Shown in pieces: positions 42,249-50,752 of a DNA stretch of 64,000 nt. Under the pieces are notes generated by a model, which had not been told where the DNA came from, did not search any database, and was given only the letters and a program-made list of their open reading frames with translations. Position numbers and translations under genes: made by a program. This DNA is from Halopenitus persicus (lineage in GTDB: Archaea; Halobacteriota; Halobacteria; Halobacteriales; Haloferacaceae): assembly GCF_002355635.1 (NCBI RefSeq), contig NZ_AP017558.1, positions 2,790,001 through 2,854,000 of the forward strand, in the 5' to 3' direction. The number at the start of each line of letters is the position of its first letter. Positions within the stretch are counted from its first letter, which is position 1.

Positions 42249-43427
42249 TCACCAGGCGTACCGAAAGAGCAGCCAGAACGTCAGATACGCGCCGCCGGTC
42301 GAGAGGACCGGGACGAGGTTCTGCATCAGGATGACGCGGCCGGTGGTGGTCGGGTCGAAGAGGTCGGCCGCGCTGGGAATGTCCTCGGGGCTCTCCTCGC
42401 CGAGGGTCGGCGCCTCCTCGCCGGGCTCCTCGGCTGCGAGCGCGCCAACGGACACCGTGGTCTCCTCCTCGCCGCGAATGCCGTCGGACAGCGTCGTCGT
42501 TCGGGTGGCGCGGCCCCATCCCAGTCCCACGATCGACATCGTCGCGATGATCACGAACGAGGCCGGAATGCCGATCGCCGACAGGCCGATGACGATCCCC
42601 GAGGAGACGATCGCGACGACGATCGCGGCCGTGAGCGGCAGGTCGGTGAGGTTGTTGCCGAGCGTGTCGAGCGTGCGGCGCGCGATCGTGAGCGCGCCCA
42701 GGGCGACCGCTGCCGAACCGAGCAGTATCAGCAGGTTCATCTCGACGCCGGCCCCGTACAGCGGGGCGATCGCGTTCGCGATGTTGGAGGTACCCGAGGA
42801 GAACGCCATCAGACAGCTGATGGCCACGAGGACGATCGTCCCCACGAACTCGCGCCGCGTGGTGTTCGGGCCGGGACGGGGGACCGGAATCGTCCCCGAC
42901 CGATCCAGTACTATCAGGGACCCGTCGCTCGTCGTGATCGCGACCCAGCGGTTGATCGTCGGATACACGTACCGCCCGATCATCACCGACACCCAGAACC
43001 CCACGAGGGGCGCGACGATCCACCAGACGGCGATCTCGCCCATCACGGCCCAGTTCAACTCGCCCGTCGCCACGCCCAGGCCGGCGATCGCGCCGACGGC
43101 GGTCATCGACGTCGAGGCCGGAACCCCGGTGTAGTTCCCGACGAACAGCGCGCCGCCGATGAAGAACAGCACTACGATGCTGGTCTCGATGGTGAACACG
43201 CCGGCATCGAACAGGAGGTCCCGGCCGAGCGTGTCGACCACGCGCCGCCCGATCGTCCACGCGCCGCCGAAGAAGAAGACCGACATCAACGCGCCGGCGA
43301 GGATCTTCGAGATCACGCCAGCACCCACCGCGGGTCCGAAGGCGGGGCCGGTCGTCGAGCCGCCGATGTTGAACCCGACGAACAGGGCAACGACCAGGCC
43401 GAGCACGATCAACGGATCGGCCGCCAT
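42249..43427 (-). CDS. pit: PiT-family inorganic phosphate transporter
   Basis: A 392-residue permease of the Pit/PHO-4 family. The duplicated signatures are FVGFNIGGSTTGPAFGPAVG in the N-terminal half and FSSGTSNIANAIAPLYGAG in the C-terminal half, both of the GxND type in degenerate form. About ten TM helices flank a cytosolic loop (SDGIRGEEETTVSVGALAAE). It imports phosphate with H+ or Na+. A short direct repeat (GACGGAACGGGAAACGAA) lies just past its 3' end at about 42192-42229. Confidence 0.85.
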   Translation of the reverse strand: MAADPLIVLGLVVALFVGFNIGGSTTGPAFGPAVGAGVISKILAGALMSVFFFGGAWTIGRRVVDTLGRDLLFDAGVFTIETSIVVLFFIGGALFVGNYTGVPASTSMTAVGAIAGLGVATGELNWAVMGEIAVWWIVAPLVGFWVSVMIGRYVYPTINRWVAITTSDGSLIVLDRSGTIPVPRPGPNTTRREFVGTIVLVAISCLMAFSSGTSNIANAIAPLYGAGVEMNLLILLGSAAVALGALTIARRTLDTLGNNLTDLPLTAAIVVAIVSSGIVIGLSAIGIPASFVIIATMSIVGLGWGRATRTTTLSDGIRGEEETTVSVGALAAEEPGEEAPTLGEESPEDIPSAADLFDPTTTGRVILMQNLVPVLSTGGAYLTFWLLFRYAW

Positions 43428-43521
43428 CAGTCGGTTCCCCCCCGTATACCCGCCGTACCGGTGCCTCGGCCGTCGTGCACGTGCCGCCCGATGTTCCGAG
43501 AATCGGCAGCAACGGAGACGG

Positions 43522-44250
43522 TCATTCCGCGCCGTCCCGGGCGTTCATCGTCGGTTGCGATGCACTGGACTCCTCGTTCGCCGCGTCGTCCTCCGTGTCG
43601 CCGCTTGTCTCGTCCTCCGTGTCGTCCGTCTCGTCCTCGGTGTCGTCGTCCGTCTCGTCTTCCGTGTCGTCCGCCGCGTCCTCCGTGTCGTCGTCCGTCT
43701 CGGCGGGATCAACCGTCTCGTATCGACCACGATCGCCCGCGTCCGGCGCCGTTTCGCCGTCCAATTCGGTTCGGCTTGGGCGTCGTTCGATCCGGTCGTT
43801 GACCTCCTCGAGCTGGTCGATGATCGAGTCGATCTCCCCGGAGAGGGCCTCCTCGACGTTCTCGGTCACCTCCTTGGTCACCTTCTGCTCGACGCTCTGG
43901 GTGACCTCCTCGGTCACTTCCGCGGTCACCTGCTCCCCGACGTCCTCGCTGACCTTCTCGGCGACCGTCTGCTCGACGTTCTCCGAAACGTCCTCGGAGA
44001 CCTTTTCGCCGACGCTCTCGGTTACCTCCTCGGTGATCGTCTCCTCGATCTGTTCGGTCACCTCCTCGGTCATCCACTCGGGGTCGAACCGTGACATCTT
44101 CCACCCGACGTGGATCACGTAGGAGACGAGCGCGCCGAGGCCGAACGCGATGCCGACGCCGGTCCCGACCGTGGCGATGAGTACGATCGCGAGAAAGAGC
44201 AGCACCCCGTAGGCGAAATCGACGGTGAAGTCGATCTGGTTGGGTTTCAT
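43522..44250 (-). CDS. Membrane-anchored coiled-coil protein
   Basis: A 242-residue protein. It has two N-terminal TM helices (FAYGVLLFLAIVLIATVGTG, IAFGLGALVSYVIHVGW) and then about 95 residues of periodic amphipathic helix (EEVTESVGEKVSEDVSENVE repeated with variations: EQTVAEKVSEDVGEQVT, EEVTQSVEQKVTKEVTENVE). The tail is disordered and acidic with repeats of DDTEDETD. It may be a membrane-tethered rod. The direction and context give no partner. Confidence 0.65.
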   Translation of the reverse strand: MKPNQIDFTVDFAYGVLLFLAIVLIATVGTGVGIAFGLGALVSYVIHVGWKMSRFDPEWMTEEVTEQIEETITEEVTESVGEKVSEDVSENVEQTVAEKVSEDVGEQVTAEVTEEVTQSVEQKVTKEVTENVEEALSGEIDSIIDQLEEVNDRIERRPSRTELDGETAPDAGDRGRYETVDPAETDDDTEDAADDTEDETDDDTEDETDDTEDETSGDTEDDAANEESSASQPTMNARDGAE

Positions 44251-44416
44251 ATACGTCTCAAGGAGGGCCGGGGTCTTTTGCCCGTTGATACCGACCGTCG
44301 AACGACCTCGATGACTTGCACCGCCGGAACGCCGAGGCGAACCCCGGGGGGAACGGCACCTCGACGTGACCGCAAGCGAAGCGGCTTTGCTCCACGGGAG
44401 GAAACGACGTCTCGAG

Positions 44417-44632
44417 ATGGATCCCGACTCCCGCGACGTGAACGACCGGACGTCTCCGACGGGCGGCTCGAGAACGCTTCGGTTGCTGCTCGGCAACGCG
44501 GTCGGGATGGTCGCGTTCGTCGCCGTCCTGCTGTGGAACGGCGACCTCAGGCTCGCGCTCCTCGCGGGCGTCCTCGTCGCGGTGTTGGCGGCGATCGGCA
44601 GCGACGTTCTCATCGAGGCGTATGACCTGTGA
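44417..44632 (+). CDS. Small two-TM membrane protein
   Basis: A 71-residue protein with a charged N-terminus (MDPDSRDVNDRTSP) and two hydrophobic helices (LLLGNAVGMVAFVAVLLWNG, LALLAGVLVAVLAAIGSDVL). No known domain is recognisable. It could be a conserved haloarchaeal small membrane protein. Confidence 0.55.
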   Translation: MDPDSRDVNDRTSPTGGSRTLRLLLGNAVGMVAFVAVLLWNGDLRLALLAGVLVAVLAAIGSDVLIEAYDL

Positions 44633-44803
44633 CCGATCTCGTCGACCCGCCCGTTCATTCGGGTGGCGTCCTCGACCGACCGCAACTCCCGGACTCGTCA
44701 GCGGGCGAAGCCAGCCGTGTTTTAAATACGTCGAGGACGTAACTGAGCCCGAAACAGTGCAGGTAACACACCACGCCGCGTCCGCCGTCCGCGATCGCGA
44801 CCG

Positions 44804-46132
44804 ATGAGCGGCGAGCCATCGGCGACCGGCGGGGCCGGCAGACGGACCGTCGTCGCCAAACGCGTCGATTCCGGGGCCGCCGACCTCTCCGAGATCGAGC
44901 GGCTCGCGAACGCCGTCGACTACGAGGTGGTTGGCCGGCTCACGCAGACCCGGGAGGAGGACGCGGCCTACATGTTCGGCGAGGGGAAAGTCGAGGAGCT
45001 GGCGGCGCTGGTCGCCGAGACGGACGCCGACTGCGTGATCGTCGACAACGACCTCGGTCCGTATCAGACGTTCAACATCGGCGGGAAGCTTCCCGAGGAC
45101 GTCGCGGTCATCGACCGGTTCACGCTCATCCTCGAGATCTTCGGCGAGCGTGCACGGACTCGAAAGGCCCAGCTCCAGGTCGAGCTCGCGGAGCTGCGCT
45201 ACGAGCTCCCGCGGGCCGAGGCGAAGGCCAGCCTCGCCAAGCGCGACGAGCGACCCGGATTCATGGGGCTCGGCGAGTACGACGAGAGCGTCGAGCGTGA
45301 CATCAAACGCCGCATCTCGGACATTCGCGACGAGCTGGCGTCGATCGCCGAGAAGGAACAGACCCGCCGTGAGGAGCGCCGGGCCTCCGGGTTCGACCTG
45401 GTCGCGCTGGCCGGCTACACCAACGCCGGCAAGTCGACGCTGATGCGGCAACTCGCGGCCGACCTCGACGTCGAGGAGAACGTCGACCGGCACCCGGACC
45501 TGGAGACGACCGCCGAGTCGGAGGACATGCTCTTCACCACGCTCGGAACGACCACGCGGCGGGCCACGCTGGATAAACGGGACGTCCTGCTCACCGACAC
45601 CGTCGGGTTCATCTCGGATCTCCCACACTGGCTGGTGGAGTCGTTCGAATCGACGCTCGATTCGGTCTACCGGGCCGACCTCGTCCTGCTGGTCGTCGAC
45701 GCCAGCGAGCCGGTCCGGGAGATGCGCGAGAAGCTCGTCACCTGCCACGACACGCTCCGCGAGCGCAACGAGGCGCCGATCGTGACCGTCTTCAACAAGG
45801 CCGACCGCCTCGACGAGGAGGCCATCGCCGAGAAACGCGCCGCGCTGTCGGGGCTGGCGCCGAACCCCGTCGTCGTCTCCGCCCGGGAGGGCGACGGAGT
45901 CGCGGCCCTCCGCGACCGCGTCGAGGACGAACTCCCGGACTGGAAACACGAGCGATTGCTGCTTCCGATGACCGACGACACGATGAGCGTCGTCTCCTGG
46001 ATCCACGACCACGGCCACGTCGAGGAGGAGTCCTACGGCGACGACCACGTCACCGTCGCGTTCGCGGCCAAACCCGAGATCGTGTCGCAGGCCCGTGCGA
46101 AGGCGGCCGAACTCTCCCCGGTGGACGCGTGA
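44804..46132 (+). CDS. hflX: GTPase HflX
   Basis: A 442-residue GTPase of the Obg-HflX group, which binds ribosomes. The N-terminal HflX domain has ADCVIVDNDLGPYQTFNIG and VIDRFTLILEIFGERARTRK. A coiled-coil hinge follows. The G domain has G1 LAGYTNAGKSTLMRQL, G3 DTVGFISDLPHWLVE and G4 TVFNKADR. The C-terminal domain ends in SPVDA. A solo IS right end begins 22 nt after the stop, between this gene and a converging membrane protein gene. Confidence 0.92.
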   Translation: MSGEPSATGGAGRRTVVAKRVDSGAADLSEIERLANAVDYEVVGRLTQTREEDAAYMFGEGKVEELAALVAETDADCVIVDNDLGPYQTFNIGGKLPEDVAVIDRFTLILEIFGERARTRKAQLQVELAELRYELPRAEAKASLAKRDERPGFMGLGEYDESVERDIKRRISDIRDELASIAEKEQTRREERRASGFDLVALAGYTNAGKSTLMRQLAADLDVEENVDRHPDLETTAESEDMLFTTLGTTTRRATLDKRDVLLTDTVGFISDLPHWLVESFESTLDSVYRADLVLLVVDASEPVREMREKLVTCHDTLRERNEAPIVTVFNKADRLDEEAIAEKRAALSGLAPNPVVVSAREGDGVAALRDRVEDELPDWKHERLLLPMTDDTMSVVSWIHDHGHVEEESYGDDHVTVAFAAKPEIVSQARAKAAELSPVDA

Positions 46133-46153
46133 GGCGTGGCGCGGCGGTTACGG

Positions 46154-46199
46154 AGAATCAAGGAGAAAGCCTCGCGCTTCAGCGCGGGGAGGATGTCAA
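46154..46199 (+). mobile_element. Solo IS200/IS605-type right end in core DNA
   Basis: AGAATCAAGGAGAA (46154-46167) precedes the hairpin CCTCGCGC-TTCA-GCGCGGGG (about 46170-46190) and GAGGATGTCAA. The leader is identical to that at 10569, and the end motif to that at 12096-12105. No tnpB is present. The TCA of GTCAA (46196-46198) is the stop codon, on the minus strand, of the membrane protein gene that ends here. Confidence 0.65.
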
Positions 46200-46846
46200 T
46201 CCCGTCGTGCGTCGTCGCTCCCGGTTTCGGTCGGTTCGCCGACCGCGTCCGCCGTTTCGATCCCGTTCGACCGCTCCGAACGAACGTCCGCGAGTGCCCC
46301 GTCGACCGCGGCCAGAAATCCTTCCGGGTCGGACGGATACGCCGTAACCGGCTTCGGGCGACCGTGGGTGTGGATCCGGACGCGCCCGCGCCGCCGCCAC
46401 GTGACCGCGAGGCTGCCGACCCCGACGAGGACGAACGCCGCCGCACCGAGCCGATTTCGCGGGATCGAGACCAGCCCGAACGCGACGATCCCGATCCCCA
46501 AAAGCAGCGTGAACCAGTCGACGCTCCGATAGGTGAGTTCGTCGACGACGGTGAGGGGGATCGCACGGCCCTCGGCGGCATCGTCTTGGGGGTCGCCGTC
46601 GTCGCCCTCCCCATCGTCGCCGCCATTCCCATCGCCGCCATTCCCATCGTCACCGCCATTCCCATCGTCGCCGCCATTCCCATCATCGACGTCATCGTAT
46701 AATATGATCCGCCGGCCGGTCACGCGCAGGGCGCCGCCGAACCGGTCCGTTCCGCGGTACCGAACGCGGTCGTTACCCGTGGTTGCGTCAGCGGCCGCGT
46801 CAGTGGCTACAGTGCGGTCGCCGCCGGTCGTGTCCGGGGCGACCAT
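46196..46846 (-). CDS. Membrane protein, 3' end formed by an IS end
   Basis: A 216-residue protein. A polar N-terminal part has DRFGGALRVTGRRIILYDDV, then a Gly/Asn/Asp repeat linker (DDGNGGDDGNGGDDGNGGDG). The rest carries VVDELTYRSVDWFTLLLGIG, a second TM (LGAAAFVLVGVGSLAVTW) and a soluble end (HTHGRPKPVTAYPSDPEGFL). It resembles haloarchaeal proteins with a PH-like domain, but this is uncertain. The stop TGA comes from the solo right end, so the native C-terminus may be shortened or replaced. It follows the NCS2 permease gene by 7 nt. Confidence 0.65.
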   Translation of the reverse strand: MVAPDTTGGDRTVATDAAADATTGNDRVRYRGTDRFGGALRVTGRRIILYDDVDDGNGGDDGNGGDDGNGGDGNGGDDGEGDDGDPQDDAAEGRAIPLTVVDELTYRSVDWFTLLLGIGIVAFGLVSIPRNRLGAAAFVLVGVGSLAVTWRRRGRVRIHTHGRPKPVTAYPSDPEGFLAAVDGALADVRSERSNGIETADAVGEPTETGSDDARRD

Positions 46847-46853
46847 CGGGAGG

Positions 46854-48419
46854 TCACTCCGTGTAGCGCTCGAGAGCGGTCTGGAACTCGTGTTCCTCCT
46901 CGGAGATCGCCTCCCACTGGTCGAGGCCGCGCTCCTCGCGGGTGCCCGGGATAGTGTTGTCGAGCAGCAGGGCGACGATGCCGCCGACCGCCATCCCCGT
47001 CGAGCCGATCACGAAGACCGTGTCGGCGACGATCCGCGTGCCGAGGACCGGGCCGAGAACCGCGACCTGGCGCATCCCCTCGCGGAAGGCCGGGACGCTC
47101 TCGAGCCCGCCGAAGTACGCGGGGATCGCCAGCCCCGCGAACAGCGCGAGGCCGATCGTGAAGACGTTCCGCTGGGCGTCGAGGTCGACGTACTTGAGGT
47201 TCGAGAGGCCCACCGCCGCGATCTGGCCGAACATCGCGATGAACAGGCCGCCGATGATCGGGTCGGGGATCGTCACGATGAGTTGGCTGAACGGGCCGAA
47301 GAAACCGACGACGAGCATCACGACCGCGCCGACCTGCACGACGTACCGGGAGGCCACGCCGGTGATGCCGATCGCGCCGATGTTCTCGGAGTAGGACGTC
47401 GAGCCGTTACCCGTGCCCATGATCCCCGCGAAGACGTTGCCGATGCCCTCCATCCCGATGCCGTGGTCGATCCGTTTCCGCGACGGGGCTCCGACCCCGG
47501 CGAGTCGGGCCACCGCGAAGTAGTCGCCGTAGCTCTCGATCATCGAGGCGACGACGCCCGCGAACATGCCGACGATGTAGGCGGGCGTGAACAGCGGGAG
47601 CCCCCACTGGAAGGGAGTGATCGACAGGACGAGCGGCGCCTCGAGCGCCGACGAGGGAGCGACGTAGCCGACCTGTTCGGGGCCGTAGATCCCGGCCAGC
47701 GAGAGCGCCACGGCGACCAGATACGCCGTCACGACGCCCAGCAGGACGGGGAACAGCCGCGCGTAGCGGCTATAGGTGTCGAGATACTGCGAGAAGCCGA
47801 CGATGCAGACGAGCGTGAGTCCGAGCAGCCACCAGTTCTGTCCGGGCGTCACGATCTGCGACGTGCCGAACAGCGAGAGGCCGATGAGCGCGATCACCGG
47901 AGCGACGACAACCGGCGAGAGGTACCGCTTGAGTCGGCCCATCAGTCCCGAGTAGCCGATCAGGACCTGTACCGTCGCTGCGGCGATGATCGCGCCCTGC
48001 AGTTCCCGTATCGCCAGGTCGAAGGGGCCGCCGACGGCGCCGACGATGGTGAGCGCCGGCGCCAGCAGCGCGAAGGAGGCGCCCTGCACGAGCGGGTACC
48101 GGTTCCCGACCGTGGTCTGGAGAAGGGTGGCGATCCCCGAGACGACGAAGAACGTCCCGATGAGCGTCGTCGCCTGCGCCTCGCTCGGGCCCATCGCGTT
48201 GATGAGCACCAGCGGGACGGCGATGTTCGCGCCGACCATCGTCAGGTAATGCTGGACCCCGAGGAGGAACGACTCCCCCGCGGGCGGTCTGTCCTCGATC
48301 CCGTACTCCACGAAGGAGGCGGCCTCGCGCTGGCTCGCCCGTCCTCCTTCCGGCGTCGCGCTCGTTCCACCGTCGGTCGTCGCGTCACCGTTCGTCGTCG
48401 CGTCGGTTGGGTCACTCAT
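46854..48419 (-). CDS. NCS2-family nucleobase permease (xanthine/uracil)
   Basis: A 521-residue permease with about 14 TM helices. Family motifs: GVQHYLTMVGANIAVPLVLI at the first TM, VQGASFALLAPALTIVGAVG, SMIESYGDYFAVARLAGVGA (with the substrate-binding acidic residue) and GTGNGSTSYSENIGAIGITG. Transport of xanthine or uracil is inferred from the family. The ATG at 48419 gives the typical polar N-terminus of 40 residues. It is co-oriented with the following membrane protein gene. Confidence 0.9.
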   Translation of the reverse strand: MSDPTDATTNGDATTDGGTSATPEGGRASQREAASFVEYGIEDRPPAGESFLLGVQHYLTMVGANIAVPLVLINAMGPSEAQATTLIGTFFVVSGIATLLQTTVGNRYPLVQGASFALLAPALTIVGAVGGPFDLAIRELQGAIIAAATVQVLIGYSGLMGRLKRYLSPVVVAPVIALIGLSLFGTSQIVTPGQNWWLLGLTLVCIVGFSQYLDTYSRYARLFPVLLGVVTAYLVAVALSLAGIYGPEQVGYVAPSSALEAPLVLSITPFQWGLPLFTPAYIVGMFAGVVASMIESYGDYFAVARLAGVGAPSRKRIDHGIGMEGIGNVFAGIMGTGNGSTSYSENIGAIGITGVASRYVVQVGAVVMLVVGFFGPFSQLIVTIPDPIIGGLFIAMFGQIAAVGLSNLKYVDLDAQRNVFTIGLALFAGLAIPAYFGGLESVPAFREGMRQVAVLGPVLGTRIVADTVFVIGSTGMAVGGIVALLLDNTIPGTREERGLDQWEAISEEEHEFQTALERYTE

Positions 48420-48579
48420 GTGTTGATCGTGTCCTTCCGGCGTCGTCTCGTCCGCGTTCACCCGGACAACCTGCACGTTGGTGACGCCACGACACTGATA
48501 AAGACGACGACTCGTGAAGCGCCGGTCGTCGACCGTCGGGACCCGGTCCCTTATCGGCCTCGCGGGCCAACGAACGGGT

Positions 48580-49146
48580 ATGGTCGCGATGGAATCCGAC
48601 TCCGAGCTGGAGCGTGGCGACGCCGCACCGGCCTTCGATCTTCCGGGCGCAGACGGCGACCGCTACCGGCTCGCGGACTTCGACGTCGACGCGCTGCTGG
48701 TCGTGTTCACGTGTAACCACTGTCCGTACGCGCAGGCGAAGTTCGAGCCACTGAACGCGATCGCCGCCGACTACGACGACGTCGCGGTCGTGGGGATCAA
48801 CCCGAACGACGACGAGGAGTACCCGGATGACTCCCCGGATCGAATGCGGGAGCTCGTCGCCGACGGCACGATCGCCTACGACGCGTACCTTCGGGACGCG
48901 GACGCGTCGGTCGCGGCCGCCTACGGCGCGGTCTGTACTCCCGACCCCTTCCTGTTTCGGCGGGACGAGGCGGACGACACCTGGCGGCTGGCGTATCACG
49001 GCCGGCTGGACGACGCCCTCAACCCGGACGAGGAGCCCACCGAGTCGTACGTCAGACGGGCGATCGAGTCGGTTCTGGCGGGCGAGGACGTCTCGATTCC
49101 GGACCGTCCCTCGCGCGGCTGCTCGATCAAGTGGCCCGAGGAGTGA
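48580..49146 (+). CDS. Thioredoxin-fold peroxiredoxin-like protein
   Basis: A 188-residue thioredoxin-fold protein. It has LERGDAAPAFDLPGADGDRY, the redox motif VVFTCNHCPYAQAKFEPLNA (CxxC), VGINPNDDEEYPDDSPDRM, AAAYGAVCTPDPFLFRRD and a final segment RPSRGCSIKWPE. The family includes TlpA/ResA-like and AhpC-like enzymes, here cytoplasmic because no signal is present. An alternative start is the ATG at 48589. It is divergent from the NCS2 permease. Confidence 0.82.
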   Translation: MVAMESDSELERGDAAPAFDLPGADGDRYRLADFDVDALLVVFTCNHCPYAQAKFEPLNAIAADYDDVAVVGINPNDDEEYPDDSPDRMRELVADGTIAYDAYLRDADASVAAAYGAVCTPDPFLFRRDEADDTWRLAYHGRLDDALNPDEEPTESYVRRAIESVLAGEDVSIPDRPSRGCSIKWPEE

Positions 49147-49267
49147 CGGCCTCCCCGTCCTGATGGACGAGGCGTTCTGCTCGAACGTTCGGTAACACCG
49201 ACGTCACCGGCTGATCCTCGCGTCCGCGCCTCGTTAAGTGGATGGAGGCGCTAGTAACCACCACTCG

Positions 49268-49924
49268 ATGTCACAAACCAAGACTGACTACGTTGACGAC
49301 GCCGAGATCGACGCATCGCTCGACCAGCAGCCCGACGAGGAGACGCTCTCCGAGGCGGTCTCGAACCTGGAGGCGAACGGGTTCGAGGTCGTCGTGGTCG
49401 ACTCCGCCGACGAAGCCCTCGAGACCCTCCAGGATCGAATCCCGGCGGGCGCGTCGGTGATGAACGGCCATTCGACGACGCTCGAGGAGATCGGCTTCAT
49501 GGAGTACCTCTCCGAGGGCGACCACGGCTGGGAGAGCCTGCCCGAGGAGATCGGGAGCATCGACGACGAGGCGGAACGGCAGACTGCCCGTCGGAAGGCG
49601 CAGACCGCCGACTACTTCCTCGGCGGCATCAACGCGGTCGCCGCCAGCGGCGAACTGGTCGCAGCCGACCAGTCCGGCAGCCGCATCGGCGCCTACCCCT
49701 TCGCCGCCGGGAACGTGCTCATCGTCAGCGGCGTGAACAAGGTCGTTCCGACGCTCGATGACGCCCTCGACCGGCTCGAGTCGGTCGCGTATCCCCTCGA
49801 AAACGAGCGCGCGAACGAGGCCTACGGCGTCGGATCCGCGATCGCGAAGCAGCTGATCTTCCGCCGGGAGATGGCCGAGGGACGGACGACCGTCGTGCTG
49901 GTGCGGGACGAGCTCGGCTACTGA
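49268..49924 (+). CDS. LUD-domain protein (LutC-like)
   Basis: A 218-residue LUD-domain protein: FEVVVVDSADEALETLQDRI, ASVMNGHSTTLEEIGFMEYL, ADYFLGGINAVAASGELVAA and FAAGNVLIVSGVNKVVPTLD. The family includes the LutB/LutC proteins of lactate oxidation, but no LutA or LutB is adjacent. A TATA-like GTTAAG lies about 35 nt upstream. The real substrate is unknown. Confidence 0.85.
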   Translation: MSQTKTDYVDDAEIDASLDQQPDEETLSEAVSNLEANGFEVVVVDSADEALETLQDRIPAGASVMNGHSTTLEEIGFMEYLSEGDHGWESLPEEIGSIDDEAERQTARRKAQTADYFLGGINAVAASGELVAADQSGSRIGAYPFAAGNVLIVSGVNKVVPTLDDALDRLESVAYPLENERANEAYGVGSAIAKQLIFRREMAEGRTTVVLVRDELGY

Positions 49925-49960
49925 TCCGCGGTTGACGACGCCGTTCGTATCGCCTCCCTG

Positions 49961-50662
49961 CTATCGACCCACGAGGTGACCCATTACGGTCGCTTCGGCC
50001 TTTCTGAGGTGTTCCGCGGCCGTGCCCGTCGAGACGCCGAGCTCGTCGGCGACCTCGGACACCGTCCCGGCCCGCGGCGAGTCGTAGTACCCGTGTTCGA
50101 CCGCGGCCGTCACGGCTGCACGCTGTCGCTCCGTGAGCGTCGTCGCCTGCTCCGCGGGCGCCGCCGCGTCGGGCTCCACGAGTCCCGCGGTCACGGGATC
50201 CGCGTATCGATCGTAGGGGCCGACGGACCGGACGGTCGCTGACAGGCCCTCGGGCAGGTCCTCGACTGCGGCGGCCACGTCCTCCACAGTCCCGACGAGC
50301 GTCAGATCCGTCGTGCCGTCGGGGTTGAAGCGGATCGGCGGGACGATGACGAGGGTCCCCCGTGCGAACGCCGCGATGTAGCTCTCGTCGGCCGGCGTCG
50401 CCTCGTCGCGGACGCAGCAGTGGAACACGCCGTTCGTGGCCGGAGTGAGGGCGTAGTCGATCGTCGACTCGCGGGCTACGAGCTTCGCTCGGAACGGTTC
50501 CGGATCGCCGACGATCCGAAAGACGAACGCGTTCGTCCCGTCGAGCACTGCGTTCCAGTACCGGAGCTCCGCGCGCTCGATCCGGTCGTGGGCCATCTCG
50601 AAGGCGTGCATCGGATGGCGCGTTCCCGGGTCGTGGCTGATCCGAACGCGAGCGTAGCGCAT
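49961..50662 (-). CDS. Bacterio-opsin-activator-type HTH-10 regulator
   Basis: A 233-residue regulator. The N-terminal sensor-like domain has MRYARVRISHDPGTRHPMHA, LRYWNAVLDGTNAFVFRIVG and a His/Cys-containing HCCVRDEATPADES. The C-terminal HTH-10 has LTERQRAAVTAAVEHGYYDS, AGTVSEVADELGVSTGTAAE and HLRKAEATVMGHL. A TATA-like ACTTATTTATATG lies about 29 nt upstream on the minus strand (50686-50698). It is a full-length relative of the truncated gene at 10035. The effector and targets are unknown. Confidence 0.87.
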   Translation of the reverse strand: MRYARVRISHDPGTRHPMHAFEMAHDRIERAELRYWNAVLDGTNAFVFRIVGDPEPFRAKLVARESTIDYALTPATNGVFHCCVRDEATPADESYIAAFARGTLVIVPPIRFNPDGTTDLTLVGTVEDVAAAVEDLPEGLSATVRSVGPYDRYADPVTAGLVEPDAAAPAEQATTLTERQRAAVTAAVEHGYYDSPRAGTVSEVADELGVSTGTAAEHLRKAEATVMGHLVGR

Positions 50663-50752
50663 CTCGATCCCGCATCTTCGGCAGACATATAAATAAGTCC
50701 CGCAGCAGTGAGGCAGCAGCCTCGCCCCTTCGGAACGCCATCGATCGATCGT

